The notes beneath the pieces were generated by a model, which searched no databases, was not told where the DNA came from, and worked only from the letters and a program-made list of their open reading frames with translations. This document shows positions 45,252 to 53,560 of a stretch of DNA of 64,000 nt, piece after piece. A program made the translations under genes and the position numbers. The DNA comes from Henriciella mobilis (GTDB taxonomy: Bacteria > Pseudomonadota > Alphaproteobacteria > Caulobacterales > Hyphomonadaceae): NCBI RefSeq assembly GCF_003576315.1, contig NZ_QWFZ01000016.1:37477-101476 (forward strand). The letters run 5' to 3'. Positions within the stretch are counted from its first letter, which is position 1. Every line of letters begins with the position of its first letter.

Positions 45252-48200
45252 TGAGCGACGAGACCGCCCCCACCAAGGACAGAAAGCGCAGGCCCATCCT
45301 GAAATGGAGCCTGATCGCCCTTGGCGCGCTGCTTGGCCTTGTGCTGGCCTTCCTGCTCGCCCTGCGCTTTGCTGCACAATCGGAGTTCGGCCGCCAGTTT
45401 GTCGAGAAACGTATCGAAGCCGCCGATCCCTCCGGCCAGGATATCGAACTCGAAGGCCTTTCCGGGGACCTGCTCGGCACGTTCAGGATCAGGCGTCTGT
45501 CAGTTTCTGATGATGAAGGCGTGTGGCTGGTCGCCGAGAATGTCCTGGCGGACTGGAAACCACTCGCCCTGCGCAAGCGAGCCCTGCTTGTCGAAACGCT
45601 GGAAGCTGATCTTATCCATGTCCAGCGGCGCCCGCACATTGTCTCCAGCGGATCATCATCCGACGGCGGTGGGTCGATGCCGCTACGTGCTGGCGAGCTG
45701 GACAAGCTGCGGATCGGTGAATTGCGCACCGAGGCCGGTGTCCTGCCGCGCGCGCTCAGCCTCGAAATCAATGGCCAGGGCCGAGTCGGCCAGGATGGCG
45801 GCAACACAAAACTCTCTGTCCTGCCGACCGAGGGAGACGGGGATACGCTGACTGCGGACCTGACCTGGTCGCACGATCTGCGCCTGCAGGGCACGCTGGA
45901 CCTGGACGGACCGGCCGGAGGACTGTTCGCATCCCTCGCCCGGCTTGAGCCCGGCCAATCCATCGCTGCGCAGCTGACCGCGAATGGCACGCGCGACGAC
46001 TGGTCGGGCGATGCGAGGATCACAATCGATGATGAACCGGCGATCACGGCAGACGCTGGCACCCAGGAGGACGCGATTGCGTTTGACCTGGTCGCCTATC
46101 CCGGCCGCCATCCGCTTGCCCGCGCGATTTCGAACACGCTCGGCGATACGCTGACAATTGAAGGCAGCCTGCTCAGAGATGAGGAGGACCGCGCCTTGCT
46201 GGACCTCACTGCCAGTGCCGAGGGCCTGAAGCTGCGCGCCCAGGCTGGCCCGCCCCAGGACGGCGCCTACAGCGCCGATGTACAGCTGACCGTCGACGAG
46301 CCAACACGTTATGCCGGGCGCGAAAGCATCAAGGTCGACCGGGCCCTACTGGACGGCGTCTTGGTCTATGGCGACGGCGCGGCCCGGTTCGAGGGCAATA
46401 TCGAGGCGACGGGCGTCGATGTGCCGTCCTTCGAAGCCGATATGGTGTCAGGTCCTCTGAGCGCGGTTTACGACAGGCCCACCGTTCTCATCCGCTCCAC
46501 GCTATCCGGCGAGAGCGCCGTCCTTCCGGGCGTCGCGGGGCGGGTTGCCGGCGCGCAGCCAACGCTCAAGCTGAACGCGCTGTACAGCCTCGAAAACCGC
46601 TCGCTCGACCTGCGCGAGACCATTGTCAACGGCAAGGCCGGCCGGGTGAGCGCTGCGGGCACGCTGCGGTTCAGCCCGGCCTTCACGGCAAATCTTGCCG
46701 GGAGTTTTTCCATCGATGGCGCCGCCGCCAATCTCGCAAGACCGGTCAAGCTGAATGGCCAGTTCAAGGCGGACCGGGCTGGCCCCGGACGCACAGGTTT
46801 CTCGCTGAACTCGCAGCTGACCCGGTTTGGCTCCCTGCCAACGCCGCTCAACCAGTGGAGCGACGGAACGGCCCGTATTTCCGCGCGCGGGGCGTTCGCC
46901 GGCGGCGGCGTGCAACTGTCTGCCTTTTCGCTGCGCTCGGGCACGCTGCGGCTCGATGGTGCCGGCCAGCTGAGCGGAGGCGTCCTCTCAGCCGATGCCG
47001 ACCTGAGTGCGGGCGAGGCCAGTTTCGCCGGGCTGCGGCTGGAGAGCGTGAGCGGGCGTACAAGCCTCAACGGTCCGTTCTCGGACCTCGCCTTCGACAC
47101 CCGCCTCACGGCGCCTTCTCTGGCGAACTCCAGTATCCGGTTCAGCAATATCAGCCTGCTGGCCGACGGGCGCTATGGCCAAGGAAAGCTGTCAGCCGAT
47201 GCAGAGCTGGAGTCGGAGACCTCCAACAATGGACCGATATCGCTATCGACCGCCTTCTCGCTCGACGGTGCCCGCTGGCAAGTCAGCGGGTTTGAAGGCC
47301 AGTGGGGCGAACTTGAAGCCGTTGCGAACCTGTCGGGACGCGGTGGCAGGATTGGGGAGATTCGCGGCGAGCTGGCCCTTAGCGGGGACCTGCCACCGGG
47401 CCTGCCGGCACGGTCTGTATCCGCCGATGCGCAAATCGCCGGCGAACAGCTGGTCCTCGATGCCTCGCTCCAGACCGTTGCCTTCGGGCCGACAGAAGCT
47501 GATGCCTTCGTTCTGCGCGCCAACGGGACACCGGACGATATCGACTTTGTCGCCGAGCTCGAGGGCAGTACCAGGATTGATGCGCTGAGCTATGAGACAG
47601 CTTTCAACATGGACGGCAAGCTGAGCGGACTGACAAGCGGACAACTCGATCTTACAACGTCCCTGTCGGCCGTTCTTGGCGATATCGGACTGACCACGCA
47701 GGATCCGATCCGGTATACGCAATATGACGATGGTTTCGAAGCCAGCGCCCGCTTCGCCGCACTCGGCGGAACGCTCAGCCCCAATGTGACTGCACGCGGC
47801 GAGACGGCCATCCGCCTGAACGGGGAAAATCTCAAGATTGCGCCACTGCTCATCATTGCAGGCCGCCCCGGCCTGGATGGCACCCTAAATATCGATGTTG
47901 CCTTCGACGAGGTGGACGGCGGTCTTGCCGGGCCGTTCAGCGCAGAACTGATATCGGTCGGCCGCCCTGATTCTCAGCTTCCACCGATCGACCTCATCCT
48001 TTCCGGAGATCTGCACCCGACCGAACTCGTGACGGATATTCGTGCGGGCGACAATGAGAGCCTGGAAGCGGCGTGGGATTTCACCATCCCGGTACGGACG
48101 ATGCCGGCAGCACCGCTCATCCAGCTGCAGGACAATGCTGAGATTCCCTTTCAGGCGTCCGTCAATGGCCAGATCGAAGCCGTTTCTGCACTGATCGTTC

Positions 48201-49543
48201 CGCCGAACATGCTGCTGCGCGGCATCGTGGACCTCGAAATGTCGGGCCGCCTGCCGGACCTCAATGAAAGCTTCACCGGTTCTCTCGCCTTCTCCGACGG
48301 CCAGTTCGAGCATGGCGACCTCGGCATGGTGCTCAATCAGATCGATGCAGCCGCGAAGCTCGGCGGCGGCACGGTCGATCTGACAAGCCTCAGCGCCAAA
48401 GGCCGTTCAGGCGGTACGCTGACCGGCAGCGGCACGATGGCTGTCGATGGGTCCGCGCAAAGCGATGTCAGCATCGAAGCGCGCCAGCTTGTCGTGACTG
48501 AACGGCGCGAGGGACGCGCTACCGTCAGCGGCACGATGCAGCTGCGCCAGCAGCCAGATCTCCTGGAGATCATCGGCGATCTCACCGTCGACAAAGGCGA
48601 GATCAATATCGAGAATCTGCCGACCGGCGGCCCGCCAACCCTGGACGTCAATTTCTCCGAGCCGGTCGCACCGGCCGATGAGGAAGAAGACGAGGCGGCT
48701 ACCCGGCTCGATATCCAGCTCACAGCGCCCGGCCGGATCGACGTGCGCGGGCGCGGCGTCAATGCTGAGCTGTCCATGGACGCAGAGATCCGCGGTTCGC
48801 TGGGCAAGCCCGTCATTACCGGGTCGGCGTCGATTGTTCGCGGACGTTTCGACCTGATCGGCAAGCGCTTCCAGTTTGCCGACAGCACCGTACGGCTGTC
48901 GCCCGATATCGGCGCATCCCCGCTCGATATTTCCGCCACACATGAGACGCGCGACGATATCACCGCAATTCTCAACGTGGACGGCACGATCAACCGTCCG
49001 GAAGTCTCCCTTACATCAGATCCGGCCCTGCCCGAGGACGAGGTGCTCTCGCGGGTCCTCTTCGGGCGTTCCCCGACCCAGCTGAGCGGGCTCGAGGCCG
49101 CCCGGCTTGCGGCCGCGCTGGCACAGCTGTCTGGTGGCGGCGGGTTCGACCTGCTTGGCGGGCTGGAGAGGGCGCTCGGCCTCGATACGTTCGATGTCGG
49201 CTCCGGCACAAATGGCGACGTGCAGGTGACGAGCGGCAAGTATCTGACGGAAGACGTCTATCTTGAAGTCCGCTCGGGCGCGACGGGCGCGCCCGGCGTC
49301 GCGATCGAGTGGGAACCGGTCACAAATATCGAAGTCGAAGCGGCGACCAGTACTGAAGATGGCCAGCATATCTCCATCCAGTGGAAGCGCGATTTCGATG
49401 ACGGTGTCTTCCCCGGCATTTCGGGCAATACGACCGGGCCGGGCAACGGGACGGACAGCCCTCCGGACGCCCAAAGCGATCAGCCCTCACAGCCTGAGGG
49501 CGAGGGACAGGAAGACGCAAAGCAAAGCGACCGCGAGGAATGA
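45251..49543 (+). CDS. tamB: Translocation and assembly module TamB (DUF490, AsmA-like)
   Basis: 1430 residues. One N-terminal transmembrane anchor (LKWSLIALGALLGLVLAFLLAL), then a very long repeat-rich beta-structured periplasmic region typical of bridge-like lipid transfer proteins. The C-terminal DUF490 domain (about 1100-1400) includes TGSASIVRGRFDLIGKRFQFADSTVRLSPDIGASPLDISATHETRD and DVYLEVRSGATGAPGVAIEWEPV. The extreme C-terminus is an acidic low-complexity tail. With TamA it spans the envelope and is linked to phospholipid transport and outer-membrane protein assembly. Coupled to tamA. Confidence 0.93.
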   Translation: MSDETAPTKDRKRRPILKWSLIALGALLGLVLAFLLALRFAAQSEFGRQFVEKRIEAADPSGQDIELEGLSGDLLGTFRIRRLSVSDDEGVWLVAENVLADWKPLALRKRALLVETLEADLIHVQRRPHIVSSGSSSDGGGSMPLRAGELDKLRIGELRTEAGVLPRALSLEINGQGRVGQDGGNTKLSVLPTEGDGDTLTADLTWSHDLRLQGTLDLDGPAGGLFASLARLEPGQSIAAQLTANGTRDDWSGDARITIDDEPAITADAGTQEDAIAFDLVAYPGRHPLARAISNTLGDTLTIEGSLLRDEEDRALLDLTASAEGLKLRAQAGPPQDGAYSADVQLTVDEPTRYAGRESIKVDRALLDGVLVYGDGAARFEGNIEATGVDVPSFEADMVSGPLSAVYDRPTVLIRSTLSGESAVLPGVAGRVAGAQPTLKLNALYSLENRSLDLRETIVNGKAGRVSAAGTLRFSPAFTANLAGSFSIDGAAANLARPVKLNGQFKADRAGPGRTGFSLNSQLTRFGSLPTPLNQWSDGTARISARGAFAGGGVQLSAFSLRSGTLRLDGAGQLSGGVLSADADLSAGEASFAGLRLESVSGRTSLNGPFSDLAFDTRLTAPSLANSSIRFSNISLLADGRYGQGKLSADAELESETSNNGPISLSTAFSLDGARWQVSGFEGQWGELEAVANLSGRGGRIGEIRGELALSGDLPPGLPARSVSADAQIAGEQLVLDASLQTVAFGPTEADAFVLRANGTPDDIDFVAELEGSTRIDALSYETAFNMDGKLSGLTSGQLDLTTSLSAVLGDIGLTTQDPIRYTQYDDGFEASARFAALGGTLSPNVTARGETAIRLNGENLKIAPLLIIAGRPGLDGTLNIDVAFDEVDGGLAGPFSAELISVGRPDSQLPPIDLILSGDLHPTELVTDIRAGDNESLEAAWDFTIPVRTMPAAPLIQLQDNAEIPFQASVNGQIEAVSALIVPPNMLLRGIVDLEMSGRLPDLNESFTGSLAFSDGQFEHGDLGMVLNQIDAAAKLGGGTVDLTSLSAKGRSGGTLTGSGTMAVDGSAQSDVSIEARQLVVTERREGRATVSGTMQLRQQPDLLEIIGDLTVDKGEINIENLPTGGPPTLDVNFSEPVAPADEEEDEAATRLDIQLTAPGRIDVRGRGVNAELSMDAEIRGSLGKPVITGSASIVRGRFDLIGKRFQFADSTVRLSPDIGASPLDISATHETRDDITAILNVDGTINRPEVSLTSDPALPEDEVLSRVLFGRSPTQLSGLEAARLAAALAQLSGGGGFDLLGGLERALGLDTFDVGSGTNGDVQVTSGKYLTEDVYLEVRSGATGAPGVAIEWEPVTNIEVEAATSTEDGQHISIQWKRDFDDGVFPGISGNTTGPGNGTDSPPDAQSDQPSQPEGEGQEDAKQSDREE

Positions 49544-49555
49544 CCGCGCCGCCTC

Positions 49556-50782
49556 TCAGAGCTGCGAGGTATCGGTGGGCTGGTTCATGAACAGCCGGCC
49601 GGCGAGTTCATAGGTCTGCTGCTTGACCATCATGTGCTGGGTTGCGACGTGCACGTCACGAAAGCGGCGCTGGATGGGAGATGTCCGGTAAACGGCCGTT
49701 CCGCCTGCCAGTTCATAGATGAGGTCGACCGATTGTTTGGCCGACTCGACAGCGCTGGTCGTCGCCAGCCTGAGATCCCGCTTGAGCGCAACAGGGACGG
49801 CGCCAGACTGCGCTTCGTACCAGGCCGCATCGATCGCCTCATGCAGGAAGGCGCGGCCCTGGCGCAAATAGGCCTCAGCGCGCGCGACATCCCGGTGTGT
49901 GGAGGACTTTTCCGCCAGCGGGCTGCGTGAGCCTGCCGGGACCTTGCCGACTGCAAGCTCATAGATGTCGTCGAGCGCGCCGCGCGCAGCGCCAAGTGCC
50001 ACAGCGCCAATCCCGATGGCAAGCATGCCGAAGGCCGGGAAACGGAAAATCGGCGCGTCGCTGCGGGCCGTGCCGAGCCCTCGGACAATCCTGTCTTCGG
50101 GAACAAAGGCATCGCTGACCTCGAAATCCGTCGATCCGGTTCCCTGCAATCCGGTCACTGTCCAGGTATCGATGAAGGTCAGCTGGTCTGCGGCGAAGAT
50201 TGCCGAAAGATGCTGCGGACGGCCTTTCTCATCAGGCACGATCTTCCCGCTTTCGTCCGCAAGGAAGCACCCCGCACTGATCCAGTGCGCATTCTGCGAA
50301 CCAGACCCCCAGGCCCAGCGGCCATTGACGACATAGCCGTCAACGCCCTCGTGGAGCGTCGGGGTGGCAAGGCCTATAGGGGCAAAGATGCCGGCCGCGA
50401 TCACACCGGGCTCTTGCAGCAGCCGCTGTACCGCCTGCGTATTCGCGAAAGACATACTGTAGGCGGCCGTCGTTGCAATGAAGGCGCACCAAGCCGCCGA
50501 GGCATCTGCGCGCGCGAGCGTCTCGATTGTTTGGGCATAGTCGAGCGGCGACGCGCCGGCACCGCCCCATTCGGGCGGGTTGCACATGGCATAGAAGCCG
50601 TCTGCGGCCAGCCGGTCGGCTATATCCTGCGGGAGCTTGCGCCCCTGCTCGATTTCGTCGGCGCGGCTGGAAAGTTCGTCGTACCAGTTGGAGGCTCGTT
50701 CCAGCAGGACTTGCTCCGTAACTGTTTCCTTGAGGTCTGTCTCTCCATCTGCAGGCATCGCAACAGCGCTCCTTGTTATCAC
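49556..50782 (-). CDS. Acyl-CoA-dehydrogenase-fold flavoprotein (HsaA/DszC-like)
   Basis: 408 residues. The ACAD fold has a helical N-terminus (LPQDIADRLAADGFYAMCNPPEWGGAGASPLDYAQTIETLARADASAAW), FMN/FAD-contact strand GYVVNGRWAWGSGSQNAHWISAGCFL and the type-2 C-terminal domain (GAVALGAARGALDDIYELAVGK..., YELAGGTAVYRTSPIQRRFRDVHVATQHMMV). The lack of an obvious catalytic Glu and the AQHMMV end match the flavin-dependent monooxygenase subgroup (HsaA, DszC, pigment hydroxylases) rather than true acyl-CoA dehydrogenases. The substrate and its flavin reductase are unknown. Confidence 0.85.
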   Translation of the reverse strand: MITRSAVAMPADGETDLKETVTEQVLLERASNWYDELSSRADEIEQGRKLPQDIADRLAADGFYAMCNPPEWGGAGASPLDYAQTIETLARADASAAWCAFIATTAAYSMSFANTQAVQRLLQEPGVIAAGIFAPIGLATPTLHEGVDGYVVNGRWAWGSGSQNAHWISAGCFLADESGKIVPDEKGRPQHLSAIFAADQLTFIDTWTVTGLQGTGSTDFEVSDAFVPEDRIVRGLGTARSDAPIFRFPAFGMLAIGIGAVALGAARGALDDIYELAVGKVPAGSRSPLAEKSSTHRDVARAEAYLRQGRAFLHEAIDAAWYEAQSGAVPVALKRDLRLATTSAVESAKQSVDLIYELAGGTAVYRTSPIQRRFRDVHVATQHMMVKQQTYELAGRLFMNQPTDTSQL

Positions 50783-50834
50783 TCAGGCAACTGGCGTGAG
50801 CCTAGCACAGGGGCGTGAGGTGTGTCCGGCATTT

Positions 50835-50870
50835 CCGGCAAAAGAAAACGCCCCTGGCCGAAGCCAAGGG
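50835..50870 (-). terminator. Rho-independent terminator of the AbiE operon
   Basis: Stem CGCCC/GGGCG plus TGGC/GCCA with one mismatch and a CGAA loop (50847-50870). On the minus strand it is followed by TTTTCTTTTGCC (50846 down to 50835). It lies after the leftward toxin gene and just upstream of the flavoprotein gene. Confidence 0.75.
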
Positions 50871-50873
50871 CGC

Positions 50874-50897
50874 TATTGGGTGCGGGAGGGCGCACCC
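50874..50897. other. Perfect 9-bp hairpin before the terminator
   Basis: Arms TTGGGTGCG (50874-50882) and CGCACCCAA (50889-50897) with a 6-base loop. It precedes the T-tailed hairpin on the minus strand and may protect the 3' end or assist termination. Confidence 0.55.
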
Positions 50898-50966
50898 AAC
50901 AAAAGAGTAAGCTAGTAATTCCTTTTATTTCAGAAGGTTAGAGATTTCCCTGCAAGCAACGATCAT

Positions 50967-51908
50967 TCAAAGTTCCGGCAGGCGCTCGCTGATGCGCGCC
51001 AGAATATCGTCAAAGAGTGCAGGCTCCCTGTAGTAAAGCGCTCGTGACTTCGCATAAGCGTCCGCGTACGCCTTTCGCGTTTCTGCGTCGCTCAACAGAA
51101 AGGCTTCGTTCCTGGTGAGGTCCGGTTCATCTGCCTTGCGGAACCTTTTGGCCTTGTGGTCCTTGTACGCGTCTGTTCCGATGAACTCTTTCACTGAGGC
51201 GTCAGCGAGCAGGCAGTACACGTCATAATAGTGGCGCATGAAATTGACAGGCATGTCGCCGTCCGCCTGCTGCTTTCGGAATTTCGTTGAGATGGTCTGG
51301 AGCTTTTCGACAAAAGTATAGCCCGGCTCATAGCAAGGCACATCGACCGCGCGGGTGTCGGTCAGGTCTGCAATCCCACTCTCGACTGCAAGTTCGTAAG
51401 CCCAGGACGAAATCGTACATGGCCGGTTCGGCGCCACCTGGTCGAACCCGACTTCGAGCAGGATGCCTGCCTTCAGCCCTTCTGGTAGTGGATTCACCGA
51501 CTCATACTTCAATCGAATGCCCGCGCCGCGATAATGGCGTGTGTCGTCGAACTCTTCGTCGCGGACCACTTCGATAATGCCGGGAATTTTGATGGCTTCG
51601 GCCAGACCGTTGAAGAATTCGAGACGCGCTTGTACCTGCGCAGGCTTATTGTGGTTTGGACCATACTGAAGGTCGGTCTCTGGGTGGATCAGGATGTCGA
51701 TGTCTTCCGAAAAACGGTCGATGAGGCCGTATCCCTTTGACAGCGAAGTTCCGCCTTTCAGCTCAAACTTATAGTCAAGCTGCTGCAGTCCCCAGAGGCA
51801 GTGCATCAGCCAATAGTCCTTTTCGATGAGCCCCGGGTCGATGGTGTTGTTTCGCGCAGCAACAGCGATCAGGTCGGCAAAGTCAGGCAGCTCGTGCAGA
51901 AGCGTCAC
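50967..51908 (-). CDS. abiEii: AbiEii/AbiGii-type nucleotidyltransferase toxin
   Basis: 313 residues. The nucleotidyltransferase core YKFELKGGTSLSKGYGLIDRFSEDIDILIHPE contains the G-G-T-S and D-x-D motif of DUF1814/AbiEii toxins. Known family members arrest growth by nucleotide transfer (for example onto tRNA 3' ends) and can abort phage infection. C-terminal helices include NEAFLLSDAETRKAYADAY. It overlaps the antitoxin gene by 4 bp, the standard type IV-like AbiE arrangement. Confidence 0.9.
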   Translation of the reverse strand: MTLLHELPDFADLIAVAARNNTIDPGLIEKDYWLMHCLWGLQQLDYKFELKGGTSLSKGYGLIDRFSEDIDILIHPETDLQYGPNHNKPAQVQARLEFFNGLAEAIKIPGIIEVVRDEEFDDTRHYRGAGIRLKYESVNPLPEGLKAGILLEVGFDQVAPNRPCTISSWAYELAVESGIADLTDTRAVDVPCYEPGYTFVEKLQTISTKFRKQQADGDMPVNFMRHYYDVYCLLADASVKEFIGTDAYKDHKAKRFRKADEPDLTRNEAFLLSDAETRKAYADAYAKSRALYYREPALFDDILARISERLPEL

Positions 51909-52498
51909 GTGGCTGACGCCTGATCAGGGTTCAATACAGGCTTGAGGAGCCTTGCAGCCCGCGCCGATCCGAAATCCTTCACCGCACGTGACAGTCGCGC
52001 GCGGTCCATACGTCGCGCACGCCTAAGTGCCTTGGGAAGCACTGCTGCCTTTTCCTCGGGAAGCCGATCGAGGTTGTGCAACAGATCCACCAGGAGGAAT
52101 TCTTCGCTGAGGTTTGAAGGAACAGAGGTCCGCATGCGGAAGTCATAGCGTCGGCCATCCAGCTCGAAATGGCCGTGCCGTTTGCGATTATAAACTACCG
52201 GCTCATTGTAGAGCTGCGTCGTTCCCAATTCGAGGCTGTTATAGGCGTTTGGCGAAACCATAAGAAACCGGTCATCCCCCAGGAATGACTCAACCAGCTT
52301 CTCCGGCTTGGCGGGTGCCTGCCCGAACCGAGTTTTCTTCGGAGCCATATAGAGCCCTGCCCCAACCTTTTCGAGGCGTCCTTCGTCAAGCAGCTGTCCA
52401 ACATGTCGATCGACAGCGTTTGACCAGGTCGCAAGCTCCTTGCGCCGGTACACCTGTCCGGGGCGCAATTTCCTTTTTAGTTTTGCAAGCGCGGTCAT
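51905..52498 (-). CDS. abiEi: AbiEi-type antitoxin / DUF6088 transcriptional regulator
   Basis: 197 residues. The N-terminal winged helix (KLRPGQVYRRKELATWSNAVDRHVGQLLDEGRLEKVGAGLYMAPKKTRFG) is typical of AbiEi antitoxins, and the C-terminal domain (LLVDLLHNLDRLPEEKAAVLPKALRRARRMDRARLSRAVKDFGSARAARLL) is antitoxic in characterised members. It is the first gene of the bicistron and probably represses its own promoter via the inverted repeat at 52519-52542. Confidence 0.85.
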   Translation of the reverse strand: MTALAKLKRKLRPGQVYRRKELATWSNAVDRHVGQLLDEGRLEKVGAGLYMAPKKTRFGQAPAKPEKLVESFLGDDRFLMVSPNAYNSLELGTTQLYNEPVVYNRKRHGHFELDGRRYDFRMRTSVPSNLSEEFLLVDLLHNLDRLPEEKAAVLPKALRRARRMDRARLSRAVKDFGSARAARLLKPVLNPDQASAT

Positions 52499-52518
52499 GT
52501 TCTGTCTCCATCACCCAC

Positions 52519-52542
52519 AATATAGGGGTCATGCTCCATATT
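52519..52542. promoter_or_regulatory. Candidate AbiEi operator
   Basis: Imperfect inverted repeat AATATAGG (52519-52526) and CCATATT (52536-52542), 21 bp upstream of the antitoxin start on the minus strand. Consistent with negative autoregulation by AbiEi. Confidence 0.5.
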
Positions 52543-53087
52543 ATGCAACATTTCTTATTAAAAAGTCATGCACAACAAAGACAATAAATACTCTCGACAC
52601 AGGTGCAAGATATTGATTTTACGATGTTTTATAGAATGAGGAAGCAGGTCTCTTAATCACCGGAATGGCACAATCCGTACTAAACAAAAGGGTCTGGGGT
52701 CCAATTTATTTATGAATTGAAGCTCGTACGCAGCGAAACCAGGTTGCCCTTTCGCCAAGAGCCGACAATGGATTCCGAACCGCGAGTGACGCGCCCAGTA
52801 ATCGTGCTTGAAATTAAATTAATTCAACGCACTATGGCACTCAAAACTTCGCTTGTTGTGCAGATTGTTTGCAATTTGTAGTGCAAACTGTGGTGCAGCC
52901 CTTTCGTGTTGTCAAAGTTCGACGCTGCCTATCAACGACATTCACATCGCTAACATGATTTGCTGGCCGTTCAAATTCGCGCTGGAGCGTAGCCATGCAA
53001 CTTTTCGCTCGGGACTGACCCGCGGGTCTGGGTTGATCCTGCTCCGTTACGACAAACCTTGAGTGCTCAGAGGTTCTTTCTTGATTT
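52543..53087. other. AT-rich non-coding boundary region
   Basis: About 545 bases without a credible gene. It is AT-rich in its first half (AAATTAAATTAATT near 52812) and holds one short perfect inverted repeat GTTTGCA (52867-52873) / TGCAAAC (52882-52888). No integrase, tRNA end or attachment site was recognised. It separates the AbiE pair from the copper genes. Confidence 0.5.
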
Positions 53088-53104
53088 AAACCCCTATGGG
53101 GTAT
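53088..53104. promoter_or_regulatory. CsoR-like copper operator, site 1
   Basis: The 17-bp AAACCCCTATGGGGTAT contains the perfect palindrome ACCCC-TAT-GGGGT. It overlaps the candidate promoter TTGATT (53081) and TATAAG (53102). The ATG at 53116 is so close that the message may be almost leaderless. Near-identical sites lie at 57376 and 61436. Confidence 0.7.
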
Positions 53105-53115
53105 AAGTGGTAGTC

Positions 53116-53502
53116 ATGAACTTTGTTGTCGCAACTCTCGTGACGGTATTTTTCAGCCTGTCGCAGGTGCTCTGCGCGTGTCCCGTCGATATGTCGGCGA
53201 CGAATAGCATGGCAACCGAGTTCACCGCTCATTCTCACCAGGCGCCCGCCGATGGGCCTGAGGCGCCCTGCAATGATGAGACTGATCACTGCAAGCTTCA
53301 GACAGCAACGGTCGCCCAAGCCGACAAGACGGCGAACCCGGTCCAGCACGTATTAGGCGATACGACGCCCATCGGGCTTGCTACACCCTCATGGCAACAC
53401 GCATGGAAGCGCGTCGTCAATGTCCGCACGCCCTGGCCTGAGGTCCGAAGTTACCTGCTGCAACAAACGCCAGTCACATTGAAGGTGCGTTCCCTGAGCT
53501 GA
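53116..53502 (+). CDS. Small exported Cys/His-containing protein of the copper operon
   Basis: 128 residues (a GTG three codons upstream is possible). The N-terminal signal (NFVVATLVTVFFSLSQVLCAC) could be cleaved as a secretory or lipoprotein signal. The mature part has CACPVDM near its start and PCNDETDHCKL in the middle, giving several potential Cu ligands. No named family was recognised; similar small ORFs often precede copA in copper operons. It is immediately downstream of copper operator site 1 and 58 bp before copA. Confidence 0.6.
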   Translation: MNFVVATLVTVFFSLSQVLCACPVDMSATNSMATEFTAHSHQAPADGPEAPCNDETDHCKLQTATVAQADKTANPVQHVLGDTTPIGLATPSWQHAWKRVVNVRTPWPEVRSYLLQQTPVTLKVRSLS

Positions 53503-53560
53503 TTTCGTGCGTCGCTGCATTAGCAGCCCGATTGCATAAATTCACCTCATGGAGACGATT

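Noticed and set aside
52853..53062. 69-codon frame in the AT-rich gap
   Set aside because: No ribosome binding site, no hydrophobic or domain pattern, and an isolated position; treated as non-coding.
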